A stretch of 7,063 bases of DNA from an uncultured Clostridia bacterium (GCA_949289715.1 CASEPJ010000067.1:1-7063); one strand, 5' to 3'; positions 1 to 6,526 are shown, counted from the first letter of the stretch. Notes: a model not told the origin generated them from the letters alone. Numbers and translations: made by a program.

Positions 1-2074
1 CGCTACTTCAATAATAATTTCCGGTAACGGAGTAGAAGGTGAAAACGGACAATATACGCTTTCTAAAGCAAGCACTTCTGCCGACTTCAAACTCGATTCA
101 ACTACAGATCATTTTGCTACAAATAAAGCGGTTACTTGGACGGCTAACAATCCTTCCATTGCAACTTGTACTCAAGAAGGATTAATTTCCATAGTATCTG
201 CAGGAACAGCAACATTTACGGTAGCTTCTGTATCCAATCCCGAAGTAACTGCAACTTTAACACTTAATATTGTTGCTCCGAACGTTCCCGTAGCAGATAT
301 AACGATTTCTAATAGAAATGACGGTGGTTCTGTAACAGAATTAGATGCATTTATTGGCGGAACCATTCAGTTATACGCTAAAGTATCTCCCGATAATGCA
401 GACGACCAGTCGGTTACTTGGGAAGTATACGAGGGCGACGCTACGGTAAGCTCATCCGGTCTTGTAACTTTAGGTCAAACTACAGGTTATGTAATAATTA
501 GAGCTTATTCTTCCGATAAAGATATTTATGCGGAAATCGAAATCACCAAGAATATTCCTGAAGAAGTATTCGTAACGGTTGCTCCCGGAACGGACGAACT
601 TGCCGGAGAAATGGATAATGCAAATCTGCCTGCTGTTGATACGATTAACCCCAATTCTCAGTATTTGATTTGGAGAAAGAGCGGTCAACAAGGAAGAGGT
701 CCTTCAGATCTTGGTGTGGATGTATCCGATATTGCTAATTCAGGTTACGGCGTTGTAGAATTTGTTATTTATTTGAATAAAAAAGCCGGCGGATTTACTA
801 TCGGTATAATGACAGCTTCAAGTACAGATCCTTCAAGATGGGCTGATGATGCAATAGTAAATGATTTTTCAGCTGAATATACTGGTGAAAACGCAGGTTG
901 GTATAAACTTTCCTTTAAGTTCTCCGGTGCTTCTCATAAAGGTACGGTAGACTTTACAGACGTTAAGATAGGCATGGTAGATCATCCTCCTGTAATGAAA
1001 GATGATCCTAACCAAGATTGTTATATTTACAGCGTAAGAGTTTACTGTGACTATGAATGGGCTACAATGGGTTCTAACAATACAAAACAAGAAAAACTTG
1101 AATCATTGACGGGTAAAGCTTCTTACTTTGCAGTAACAGCAGAAGGTGCGGACGTTGAATTAGAAGGTACTTTCAGCAGCAATTATATTGCAAATATTCC
1201 TTGGACCGGCAATGCAGGTAGCGTAACATTTGATTTTGCTGTTAGCAATACGGCTGAAAATCGAAACTATACCGTAAGCTTAACGGAAGGTTCCGATATA
1301 GCTACTTTCGACGCTGCAACCGGCAAACTCGATTATAAAGCTGAAGGCAAAATAGTTCTTACGGCTGTAGCCGAAGACGGTTCTGCTACATCTCAAATTA
1401 AAATTAATGTAGCAACTGTATATGTTGAAAGTGTTAAAGTAACCGCAGATAAGACCACTCAAAAAGTTGGTGCAACGGGAACTGTAACCGCAACTATTAA
1501 TCCTCAGAACGCATTTGATAAGACTTTGACCTATACCGTTAAACTTAACGGAACGGTAGATGCTACTGCTGCTACAGTAACAGATAACGGAGACGGAACG
1601 TATTCGGTTGTTTATAATAAAGCAGGCGAAATAACTATTGAAATTTCCGCAGTCGGAAAAGACGGTGCTGTAACAGGTTCTGTTAAAGTTAATGTTTTAG
1701 CTGCTCCCAATTCTGTAACTTTAGATAAAGATACTCTTGAAGGTAATGCAGGTGAAAGTGCTACTCTTACTGTCACGGTTGATCCTGAAGGATTATTCGA
1801 CGAATCGATAACATGGTCTTCTTCAGACACATCCGTTGCAACGGTTGAAAACGGAGTTGTTACATTCCATAAAGCAGGAACTGCAACAATTACAGTAACA
1901 GTTGAAGGTGTATCTGCAACATGTACCGTAACTGTAACTGCTTCAAGTTCAGGTGAAGGTGGAGGCGAAGGACTTTCTACAGGAGCAATAATCGGTATAG
2001 TTGTTGCTTGTGTAGTAGTTGTTGGCGGTGTTGCTGCAGGCGTTATAATTTTCTTGAAAAAGAAAAAAGCTTAA
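1..2074 (+). CDS. Large cell-surface protein with repeated bacterial Ig-like (Big_2-type) domains and C-terminal membrane anchor (5' end missing)
   Basis: The frame is open from the left edge (first full codon at base 2) to TAA at 2072-2074, giving 690 visible residues; start and signal peptide lie outside. Numbering from base 2, residues 1-91 and 94-185 are Ig-like repeats with the Big_2 pattern (V-T-W-x-x-x-N/D-x-S-I/V-A, then G-x-x-x-x-x-x-x-G-x-A-x-x-x-V). Residues about 187-355 are a different beta-rich module. About 374-473, 474-567 and 568-647 are three more Ig-like domains, the last the clearest (WSSSDTSVATVENGVVTF). A Ser/Gly/Glu linker (648-660), one hydrophobic helix (about 661-685) and KKKKA finish the protein. 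No LPxTG motif is present. This layout suggests an exported adhesin or sugar-binding protein held in the cell membrane with its C-terminus inside. Adhesin function is inferred from the domain type only; the ligand is unknown. The ATG at 611 is internal, not the start. Confidence 0.85.
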   Translation, partial: ATSIIISGNGVEGENGQYTLSKASTSADFKLDSTTDHFATNKAVTWTANNPSIATCTQEGLISIVSAGTATFTVASVSNPEVTATLTLNIVAPNVPVADITISNRNDGGSVTELDAFIGGTIQLYAKVSPDNADDQSVTWEVYEGDATVSSSGLVTLGQTTGYVIIRAYSSDKDIYAEIEITKNIPEEVFVTVAPGTDELAGEMDNANLPAVDTINPNSQYLIWRKSGQQGRGPSDLGVDVSDIANSGYGVVEFVIYLNKKAGGFTIGIMTASSTDPSRWADDAIVNDFSAEYTGENAGWYKLSFKFSGASHKGTVDFTDVKIGMVDHPPVMKDDPNQDCYIYSVRVYCDYEWATMGSNNTKQEKLESLTGKASYFAVTAEGADVELEGTFSSNYIANIPWTGNAGSVTFDFAVSNTAENRNYTVSLTEGSDIATFDAATGKLDYKAEGKIVLTAVAEDGSATSQIKINVATVYVESVKVTADKTTQKVGATGTVTATINPQNAFDKTLTYTVKLNGTVDATAATVTDNGDGTYSVVYNKAGEITIEISAVGKDGAVTGSVKVNVLAAPNSVTLDKDTLEGNAGESATLTVTVDPEGLFDESITWSSSDTSVATVENGVVTFHKAGTATITVTVEGVSATCTVTVTASSSGEGGGEGLSTGAIIGIVVACVVVVGGVAAGVIIFLKKKKA

Positions 2075-2102
2075 TGCGATAACCTAATAAAAATGGTACT
2101 AT

Positions 2103-2139
2103 TCGAAGCTATGGGAAAACCCATAGCTTCGATTTTTTT
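2103..2139 (+). terminator. Rho-independent terminator of the surface-protein gene
   Basis: A perfect 13-bp inverted repeat (arms 2103-2115 and 2120-2132, core CGAAGCTATGGG) encloses an AAAA loop and is followed directly by a run of T at 2133-2138. It begins 29 bases after the surface-protein stop and isolates that gene from the redox operon. Confidence 0.95.
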
Positions 2140-2219
2140 ATTGTTATCTTTTAATTAAAAATAAAATACAAATATTATAATTTTACATTGTCATCAAATA
2201 ATAAATTTTAAAATACATA

Positions 2220-2248
2220 TTGACATTTTTCTGCAAAATAATTATAAT
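2220..2248 (+). promoter_or_regulatory. Near-consensus sigma-A-type promoter for the dfx-rubredoxin operon
   Basis: A perfect -35 TTGACA (2220-2225) and a perfect -10 TATAAT (2243-2248) are separated by exactly 17 bases. Transcription would start near 2255, giving a leader of roughly 43 bases. No convincing PerR or Fur operator palindrome overlaps it. On sequence alone the promoter looks strong and possibly constitutive, which is inference. Confidence 0.85.
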
Positions 2249-2285
2249 ATTAACGTAAAAATTAATTTTTTATATAATCTTATTT

Positions 2286-2292
2286 AAGGAGG
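2286..2292 (+). promoter_or_regulatory. Strong ribosome binding site for superoxide reductase
   Basis: AAGGAGG ends 5 bases before the ATG at 2298. It is the best Shine-Dalgarno match in the window and fixes this start. Confidence 0.93.
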
Positions 2293-2297
2293 TTTAT

Positions 2298-2675
2298 ATG
2301 AAGTTTTATAGATGTTCTCATTGCGGGAATATTATTGCTTTTGTAAAAAACAAAGGTGTACCGGTAATGTGTTGCGGACAAAAAATGGAAGAAATAGTTG
2401 CAAATACTGTGGAAGCATCTACAGAAAAACATTTGCCTGTGATTACAGTGGTAGGTAATTTAGTAAAAGTCAATGTCGGGTCGGTAAATCATCCGATGGA
2501 AGACAAACATTATATTGAATGGATTGCTTTACATACAAAAGAGGGAAATCAGAGAAAAGAACTTTCTCCAAACGGATCTCCAAATGCGGAGTTTGCTTTG
2601 TGCGAAAGCGATGAACCCATTGCGGTTTATGCTTATTGTAATTTACACGGATTATGGAAAACGGAGGTAAAATAA
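2298..2675 (+). CDS. dfx: Desulfoferrodoxin (class I, two-iron superoxide reductase)
   Basis: This 125-aa cytoplasmic protein matches the usual length of desulfoferrodoxin. It reduces superoxide to hydrogen peroxide without releasing oxygen, the detoxification route of anaerobes. Residues 1-36 form the desulforedoxin-like domain that carries the Fe(SCys)4 centre, with C6-x2-C9 and the adjacent pair C25-C26. The catalytic domain holds the expected non-haem iron ligands: H45 in the E-K-H motif (E43 and K44 are the residues known to assist catalysis), H65 in NHPM, H71 in HYIEWI, and C114 and H117 in CNLHG. All ligands of both centres are present, so the enzyme should be active as a 2Fe type. The next gene, a rubredoxin, is its expected electron donor. 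The start is fixed by AAGGAGG five bases upstream. The symbol dfx (also rbo or sor) follows common usage. Confidence 0.97.
   Translation: MKFYRCSHCGNIIAFVKNKGVPVMCCGQKMEEIVANTVEASTEKHLPVITVVGNLVKVNVGSVNHPMEDKHYIEWIALHTKEGNQRKELSPNGSPNAEFALCESDEPIAVYAYCNLHGLWKTEVK
2663..2668 (+). promoter_or_regulatory. Rubredoxin ribosome binding site inside the end of dfx
   Basis: GGAGGT lies within the last codons of dfx, 8 bases before the ATG at 2677. Translation of rubredoxin is therefore likely coupled to that of dfx. Confidence 0.85.
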
Positions 2676-2676
2676 T

Positions 2677-2835
2677 ATGAAATACGAATGTGGTGTTTGC
2701 GGCTATGTTTATGATGAGAATTTAGGAGATCCGGATAACGGCATTGCTCCGGGAACAAAATGGGAGGATCTGCCCGAAGATTTTGTTTGTCCTTTATGCG
2801 GAGTAGGAAAAGATATGTTTAACGAGGTAAATTAA
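2677..2835 (+). CDS. rub: Rubredoxin, electron donor to superoxide reductase
   Basis: This 52-aa protein has the typical size and sequence of rubredoxin, a one-iron electron carrier of the cytoplasm. The iron-binding cysteines form the two classic knuckles: C5-x2-C8 in CGVCGY, and C38-x2-C41 in CPLCG. The family aromatic residues (Y10, Y12, W29, F36), the [10 protein letters not shown] stretch (18-27) and the [14 protein letters not shown] segment (33-46) are also present. It starts one base after the dfx stop, with its Shine-Dalgarno inside dfx, so the two are one operon. In Desulfovibrio the equivalent rbo-rub pair works as donor and acceptor, and the same role is inferred here. A terminator follows 84 bases after the stop. 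Confidence 0.97.
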   Translation: MKYECGVCGYVYDENLGDPDNGIAPGTKWEDLPEDFVCPLCGVGKDMFNEVN

Positions 2836-2919
2836 AATTTAATTTTCGTTATTTAGTTTAGTTTTCGTTATAGTAATGTATATAAACTTGTTTGCCAATT
2901 AAATATAATATAATTTCAT

Positions 2920-2950
2920 AAAAAAAACGAAGTTAACCTTCGTTTTTTTT
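2920..2950 (+). terminator. A/T-symmetric Rho-independent terminator after rubredoxin
   Basis: The core stem is CGAAG (2928-2932) and CTTCG (2938-2942) with a TTAAC loop. Eight A (2920-2927) pair with eight T (2943-2950), so the hairpin would also work on the opposite strand. It ends the dfx-rubredoxin transcript. No convergent gene is present to use the other orientation. Confidence 0.9.
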
Positions 2951-3193
2951 AATTAAAATTAATTTTTTTATTTAATATAAATTTTTCTAAATAAAAAATA
3001 ATTTTTGTTTTAAACAAAAGATTTAAAATTCAAAAGAATTTGTTTTAACCGTATTTTTTATTGGCATAAAAATTAATAATAATAAAATTGGTAGATTATT
3101 AAATTAAATTTTTTTATGAATTATATATTTTTTTATTTTTATTATAGGCTTTTATTAATCTAAATTAGTAATTTATAAATAATATATTAATAA

Positions 3194-3222
3194 TTGACAA
3201 ATCTGAGTTATTATACTAAAAT
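3194..3222 (+). promoter_or_regulatory. Promoter of the phosphoglycerate mutase-family gene
   Basis: A perfect -35 TTGACA (3194-3199) lies 17 bases before TAAAAT (3217-3222), which differs from the -10 consensus at one position. The expected start near 3229 gives a leader of about 28 bases. TATACT at 3212-3217 looks better but would leave only a 12-base spacer. Confidence 0.75.
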
Positions 3223-3256
3223 ATTATATGTAATTTTTTAAATATAAGAGGTATTT

Positions 3257-4450
3257 ATGAAATATGTGGTAATTTTAGGGGACGGAATGGCCGATTGGCC
3301 TATAGCAAGCCTCAACGAAAAAACTCCTTTGGAAGTGGCACACATAGAGAATATAGATAAAATAGCAAAAGAGTCGCTCGTGGGACTATGTAAAACTATT
3401 CCGGACGGAATGAAGCCGGGTAGTGATAATGCTAACCTTTCCGTAATGGGATTTGATCCTTTAAAATTTTATTCAGGACGTTCTCCGCTGGAAGCCGCAA
3501 GCATAGGCATCGATTTGAAACCGGATGATGTAACTTACAGAGCCAATTTAGTCTGTCTTGCAGGGGAAGATGAATATGAGAATTTGACAATGGCCGATTA
3601 CAGTGCAGGAGAAATTACTACAAAGGAAGCACAGGAATTAATTAATTGTTTGAAAAAATATTTTGACAGTGACGAATTAAAGTTATATAACGGTGTAAGT
3701 TACAGGCATTGTTTGGTAAGAAGCAAAGGTGAATTAGGCACCGAATTTACTCCTCCGCATGATATTTCGGACAAATTAATTACAGATTTTTTACCTAAAG
3801 GTAAATACGGAGAGGAAATGCTAACGATGATGAAAAAATCTTATGAGATTTTAAAAAGTCATCCGATAAATCTCGAAAGAGTAAAAAACGGAAAAAATCC
3901 GGCAAATTCTCTCTGGTTTTGGGGCGAAGGAAGAAAACCTGCATTGCAGTCCTTCGAAAAAAAATACGGTTTAAAAAGTGCGGTTATTTCTGCAGTGGAT
4001 TTAATAAAAGGTATAGGTATTTGCGCCGGAATGGATGTAATCGAAGTACCCGGAGCAACGGGTAATTACGATACTAATTTCGAAGGCAAAGCGCAAGCGG
4101 CTATCGAGGCCTTAAAGGGGAAATACGATTTTGTTTATATTCATATGGAAGCTCCCGATGAATGTGGTCATCACGGAGATTTAAAGCATAAGATAGAGTC
4201 CATTGAAAAAATAGATAAATTGGTTGTAAAACCTATTATAGAAGCGTTCCCCGATATTAATATGCTTATTATGCCCGATCATCCCACACCCATTGCAATA
4301 AAAACTCATTGTTCACAAGCCGTGCCTTTTGTTATGAAGCGTTCGGGTGTTAAAGTTAAAGGAACGGTTTATGATGAAAAGCACGCTAAAAGTACAGGTG
4401 TTTACATAGAAAAAGGCTATACGTTAATGGATAAATTTATAAAAGGGTAA
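3257..4450 (+). CDS. apgM: Cofactor-independent phosphoglycerate mutase family protein (ApgM-like; possibly alternative homoserine kinase)
   Basis: The 397-aa product belongs to the alkaline-phosphatase superfamily, in the archaeal-type branch of 2,3-bisphosphoglycerate-independent phosphoglycerate mutases, which interconvert 3- and 2-phosphoglycerate in glycolysis. Visible two-metal-site residues are D9 (ILGDGMAD), the predicted phospho-acceptor S56 (KPGSDNANLS), D301 and H305 (APDECGHHGD), D341-H342 (MPDHPTP) and H351 (KTHCSQAVPF); together they match the ligand set of classical iPGM. FYSGRSPLEAAS (71-82) and GATGNYDTNFEGKAQAA (266-282) are further family blocks. Length is as expected for the bacterial ApgM-like group. 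Part of that group has been proposed as a stand-in homoserine kinase in genomes lacking ThrB. No threonine-pathway gene lies nearby, so the substrate is unresolved. AAGAGGT (3246-3252) precedes the ATG by 4 bases, and the gene appears monocistronic. Confidence 0.88.
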   Translation: MKYVVILGDGMADWPIASLNEKTPLEVAHIENIDKIAKESLVGLCKTIPDGMKPGSDNANLSVMGFDPLKFYSGRSPLEAASIGIDLKPDDVTYRANLVCLAGEDEYENLTMADYSAGEITTKEAQELINCLKKYFDSDELKLYNGVSYRHCLVRSKGELGTEFTPPHDISDKLITDFLPKGKYGEEMLTMMKKSYEILKSHPINLERVKNGKNPANSLWFWGEGRKPALQSFEKKYGLKSAVISAVDLIKGIGICAGMDVIEVPGATGNYDTNFEGKAQAAIEALKGKYDFVYIHMEAPDECGHHGDLKHKIESIEKIDKLVVKPIIEAFPDINMLIMPDHPTPIAIKTHCSQAVPFVMKRSGVKVKGTVYDEKHAKSTGVYIEKGYTLMDKFIKG

Positions 4451-4569
4451 TTTATACGTTAATGTAATGTAAAATAGAAAATTCAATTATGAATTAACTA
4501 ATATCTATAGTGATATTTAAATAATCGATACTAATTTTATATGTTAAAAATTCGAAACAGTTTTGTTTT

Positions 4570-4610
4570 AAATCTTAACGAAATTATCGATTATAAACGT
4601 ATAAAGATTT
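4570..4610. repeat. Imperfect inverted repeat between apgM and alaS
   Basis: AAATCTT (4570-4576) pairs perfectly with AAGATTT (4604-4610). Inside, ACG (4578-4580) can pair with CGT (4598-4600) and TTAT (4584-4587) with ATAA (4593-4596), leaving a CGATT loop. No T-run follows, so it is not a standard terminator. It may be an RNA 3'-end structure of apgM or chance in AT-rich DNA. Confidence 0.3.
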
Positions 4611-4640
4611 TGAATATATTTGAAAAATTAATTGTATAAT
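4610..4640 (+). promoter_or_regulatory. Candidate promoter for alaS
   Basis: TTGAAT (4610-4615) and a perfect TATAAT (4635-4640) are 19 bases apart, longer than ideal. A start near 4647 would give a leader of about 90 bases. No T-box elements were recognised in that leader: the GGUGG-type antiterminator core is absent. Confidence 0.45.
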
Positions 4641-4725
4641 TTTTGGCAATTATCGTTTTTTTTAAAAATGAATTATTGTTCAATAAATTGAAAAATATGC
4701 TTACGCAAATTGATTTATAAATTAC

Positions 4726-4730
4726 AGAGG
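4726..4730 (+). promoter_or_regulatory. Ribosome binding site of alaS
   Basis: AGAGG, extended to AGAGGTT, ends 5 bases before the ATG at 4736. It supports this start, which also matches the usual N-terminus of alanyl-tRNA synthetases. Confidence 0.8.
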
Positions 4731-4735
4731 TTATT

Positions 4736-6526
4736 ATGAAAAAATACACAGCAAACGAATTGAGAAATTTATATCTTGAGTTTTTTAAATCCAAAGGGCA
4801 TAAAGTAATTCCTTCCGCTTCGTTAATTCCGGAAAACGACCCTACGGTATTGTTTACTACAGCGGGAATGCATCCCTTAATAAATTATTTATTGGGAGAA
4901 AAACATCCCGAGGGGAAACGCCTTACGGATGTTCAGAAATGCGTAAGAACGGGTGATATAGATGAAGTCGGCGATGCAACCCATTGTACATTCTTCGAAA
5001 TGTTGGGAAACTGGAGTTTGGGAGATTATTTTAAAAAGGAAGCTATTTCTTGGTCTTTTGAATTTTTAACAAAATATTTGGAAATTCCCGTTGAAAAATT
5101 AGCATTTTCCGTTTTTGCGGGAGACGAGGACTGTCCCAGAGATGAAGAATCGGCAAAATTATGGGAATCTATGGGAGTTCCTAAAGAAAACATTTTTTAT
5201 TTACCCAAAAAAAATAACTGGTGGGGACCCGCCGGAATTACAGGTCCTTGCGGACCGGATACCGAAATGTTCATAGATACGGGCAAGGAAAAATGTTCGA
5301 AAGATTGTAATCCTTCTTGCGATTGCGGTAAATATATTGAAATTTGGAACGATGTTTTTATGCAATATAACAAGACTGCGGAAGGAAAATTCGAACCTTT
5401 AGCCCAAAAAAATGTGGATACAGGTATGGGATTGGAAAGGACGCTTTGCATAATACAAGGAGTTTCTTCAGTATATGAAACAGAACTTTTTATGCCTGCT
5501 ATCAAAAAAATAGAGGAACTTTCCGGGGTCAAATACGATAAGGATAATAATGATACGGCAAAACCTATTAGAATAGTGGCAGACCATATTAGAACAGCTA
5601 CATTTATTTTAGGCGATGATAAGGGCGTAACGCCTTCCAATGTGGACCAAGGATATGTTTTAAGGCGATTGATAAGAAGGTCTGTTCGTTTCGGCAGGCA
5701 GCTTAATTTCAAAAAAGGCGATTTAAGCGAAATAGCAAAGGTATATATCGATCAATATAAACATGTTTATTTCGAATTGGAAAAAAATTCTTCTAAAATT
5801 ATAGATGAATTAAACAGAGAGGAAGATAGATTTAATACCGCTTTGACTCAAGGCCTTAAAGAGTTCGACAAACTTTGCTCGGCTTTAAACGGTAATATTA
5901 TAGACGGGGCTCAGGCATTCAGATTATACGACACTTTTGGTTTTCCTATAGAAATAACTTGCGAGATGGCAAAAGAAAGAAGTTTATCGGTAGATGTTGA
6001 AGGGTTTAAGTCCTGTTATGAAGAACATCAGAAAAAGAGTCATATGGGGGCCGAACAGCGTTTTAAAGGCGGCCTAGCCGATACATCGGAAGAAACTGCC
6101 AAACTGCATACCGCAACTCATTTGCTTCATGCTGCGTTAAGAAAAGTTTTGGGTAACGAAGTTTATCAAAAAGGTTCGAATATTACTGCCGAAAGATTGC
6201 GTTTTGACTTTTCTTTTCCAAGGAAAATGGAAGAGAGCGAAATTAAAGAGGTAGAGAGGCTCGTCAACGAGGCGATTAACGCAAAAGCCGATATTATTTG
6301 TGAAGAAATGACTGTAGACGAGGCGAAAGCTCAAGGAGCAATGGGACTGTTTGAATCGAAATACGGAGAAAAAGTGAAAGTTTATACAATGGGCAAATTT
6401 TCTAAAGAAATATGTGGCGGCCCACATGCAAAAAATACGGGAGATTTGGGTAGATTTGTAATTACAAAAGAACAATCTTCATCTTCCGGAGTAAGACGTA
6501 TAAAAGCAGAGTTAAAAAATGACTAA
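4736..6526 (+). CDS. alaS: Alanine--tRNA ligase, short form lacking the C-Ala domain
   Basis: This cytoplasmic enzyme charges tRNA-Ala. Class II motifs are visible: the motif 1 region at about 22-50, motif 2 at 70-100 (R71, TFFEMLGNWSLGDYFK) and motif 3 at 226-236 (NVDTGMGLERT). N302 (TPSN) and D399 (LYDTFGFP) correspond to E. coli N303 and D400, which read the G3:U70 identity pair. Editing-site zinc ligands remain: H458 and H462 (HTATH), C560 and H564 (CGGPH). At 596 aa it is far shorter than the roughly 875 aa of the usual bacterial enzyme. About 105 residues carrying the editing beta-barrel are missing near residues 410-456, and the protein stops after GVRRIKAELKND, before the coiled coil and C-Ala. 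A Cys cluster (C187, C191, C195, C197) sits in the catalytic domain. The frame is continuous with no sign of decay, and I recall a known short AlaRS family of similar length. It overlaps the next gene by 8 bases. Confidence 0.95.
   Translation: MKKYTANELRNLYLEFFKSKGHKVIPSASLIPENDPTVLFTTAGMHPLINYLLGEKHPEGKRLTDVQKCVRTGDIDEVGDATHCTFFEMLGNWSLGDYFKKEAISWSFEFLTKYLEIPVEKLAFSVFAGDEDCPRDEESAKLWESMGVPKENIFYLPKKNNWWGPAGITGPCGPDTEMFIDTGKEKCSKDCNPSCDCGKYIEIWNDVFMQYNKTAEGKFEPLAQKNVDTGMGLERTLCIIQGVSSVYETELFMPAIKKIEELSGVKYDKDNNDTAKPIRIVADHIRTATFILGDDKGVTPSNVDQGYVLRRLIRRSVRFGRQLNFKKGDLSEIAKVYIDQYKHVYFELEKNSSKIIDELNREEDRFNTALTQGLKEFDKLCSALNGNIIDGAQAFRLYDTFGFPIEITCEMAKERSLSVDVEGFKSCYEEHQKKSHMGAEQRFKGGLADTSEETAKLHTATHLLHAALRKVLGNEVYQKGSNITAERLRFDFSFPRKMEESEIKEVERLVNEAINAKADIICEEMTVDEAKAQGAMGLFESKYGEKVKVYTMGKFSKEICGGPHAKNTGDLGRFVITKEQSSSSGVRRIKAELKND

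Larger units (their letters stand above)
2836..3256. other. 421-base AT-rich intergenic region
   Basis: This stretch carries the dfx-rub terminator (2920-2950), a low-complexity A/T section (about 2951-3190) and the promoter and leader of the phosphoglycerate mutase-family gene (3194-3256). I find no credible reading frame, tRNA or structured RNA on either strand. Small repeats inside it are a TTTTCGTTAT pair (2843-2852, 2862-2871), a 17-base near-palindrome (3003-3019) and a TTTGTTTTAA pair (3004-3013, 3039-3048). Confidence 0.7.

Noticed and set aside
2232..2256. PerR/Fur-like box over the dfx promoter (TAATTATAATATTA)
   Set aside because: The halves match at only about 5 of 7 positions, and such near-palindromes arise freely from a TATAAT box in AT-rich sequence.
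2843..2871. Two copies of TTTTCGTTAT, 19 bases apart, after rubredoxin
   Set aside because: Only two short copies in low-complexity DNA, with no third unit or palindrome; not enough for an operator or array.
4636..4663. Terminator-like element ATAATT / AATTAT followed by CG and eight T
   Set aside because: The stem is only six A-T pairs, and two bases separate it from the T-run. It is too weak to call as a terminator and overlaps the candidate alaS -10 box.
4688..4720. Second alaS promoter with TTGAAA and TTATAA
   Set aside because: The spacer would be about 21 bases, and the transcript would start at or within the Shine-Dalgarno.
4451..4735. T-box riboswitch in the alaS leader
   Set aside because: Clostridial tRNA-synthetase genes often carry T-boxes, but this 285-base gap has no recognisable T-box core (GGUGG-type antiterminator sequence), no stem I signature and no strong terminator hairpin before the start.
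5197..5712. 171-codon open frame on the - strand within alaS
   Set aside because: It is antisense to the well-supported AlaRS catalytic domain, has no ribosome site or family resemblance, and is best explained as a codon-bias shadow. The same holds for the - strand frame at 6137-6475.
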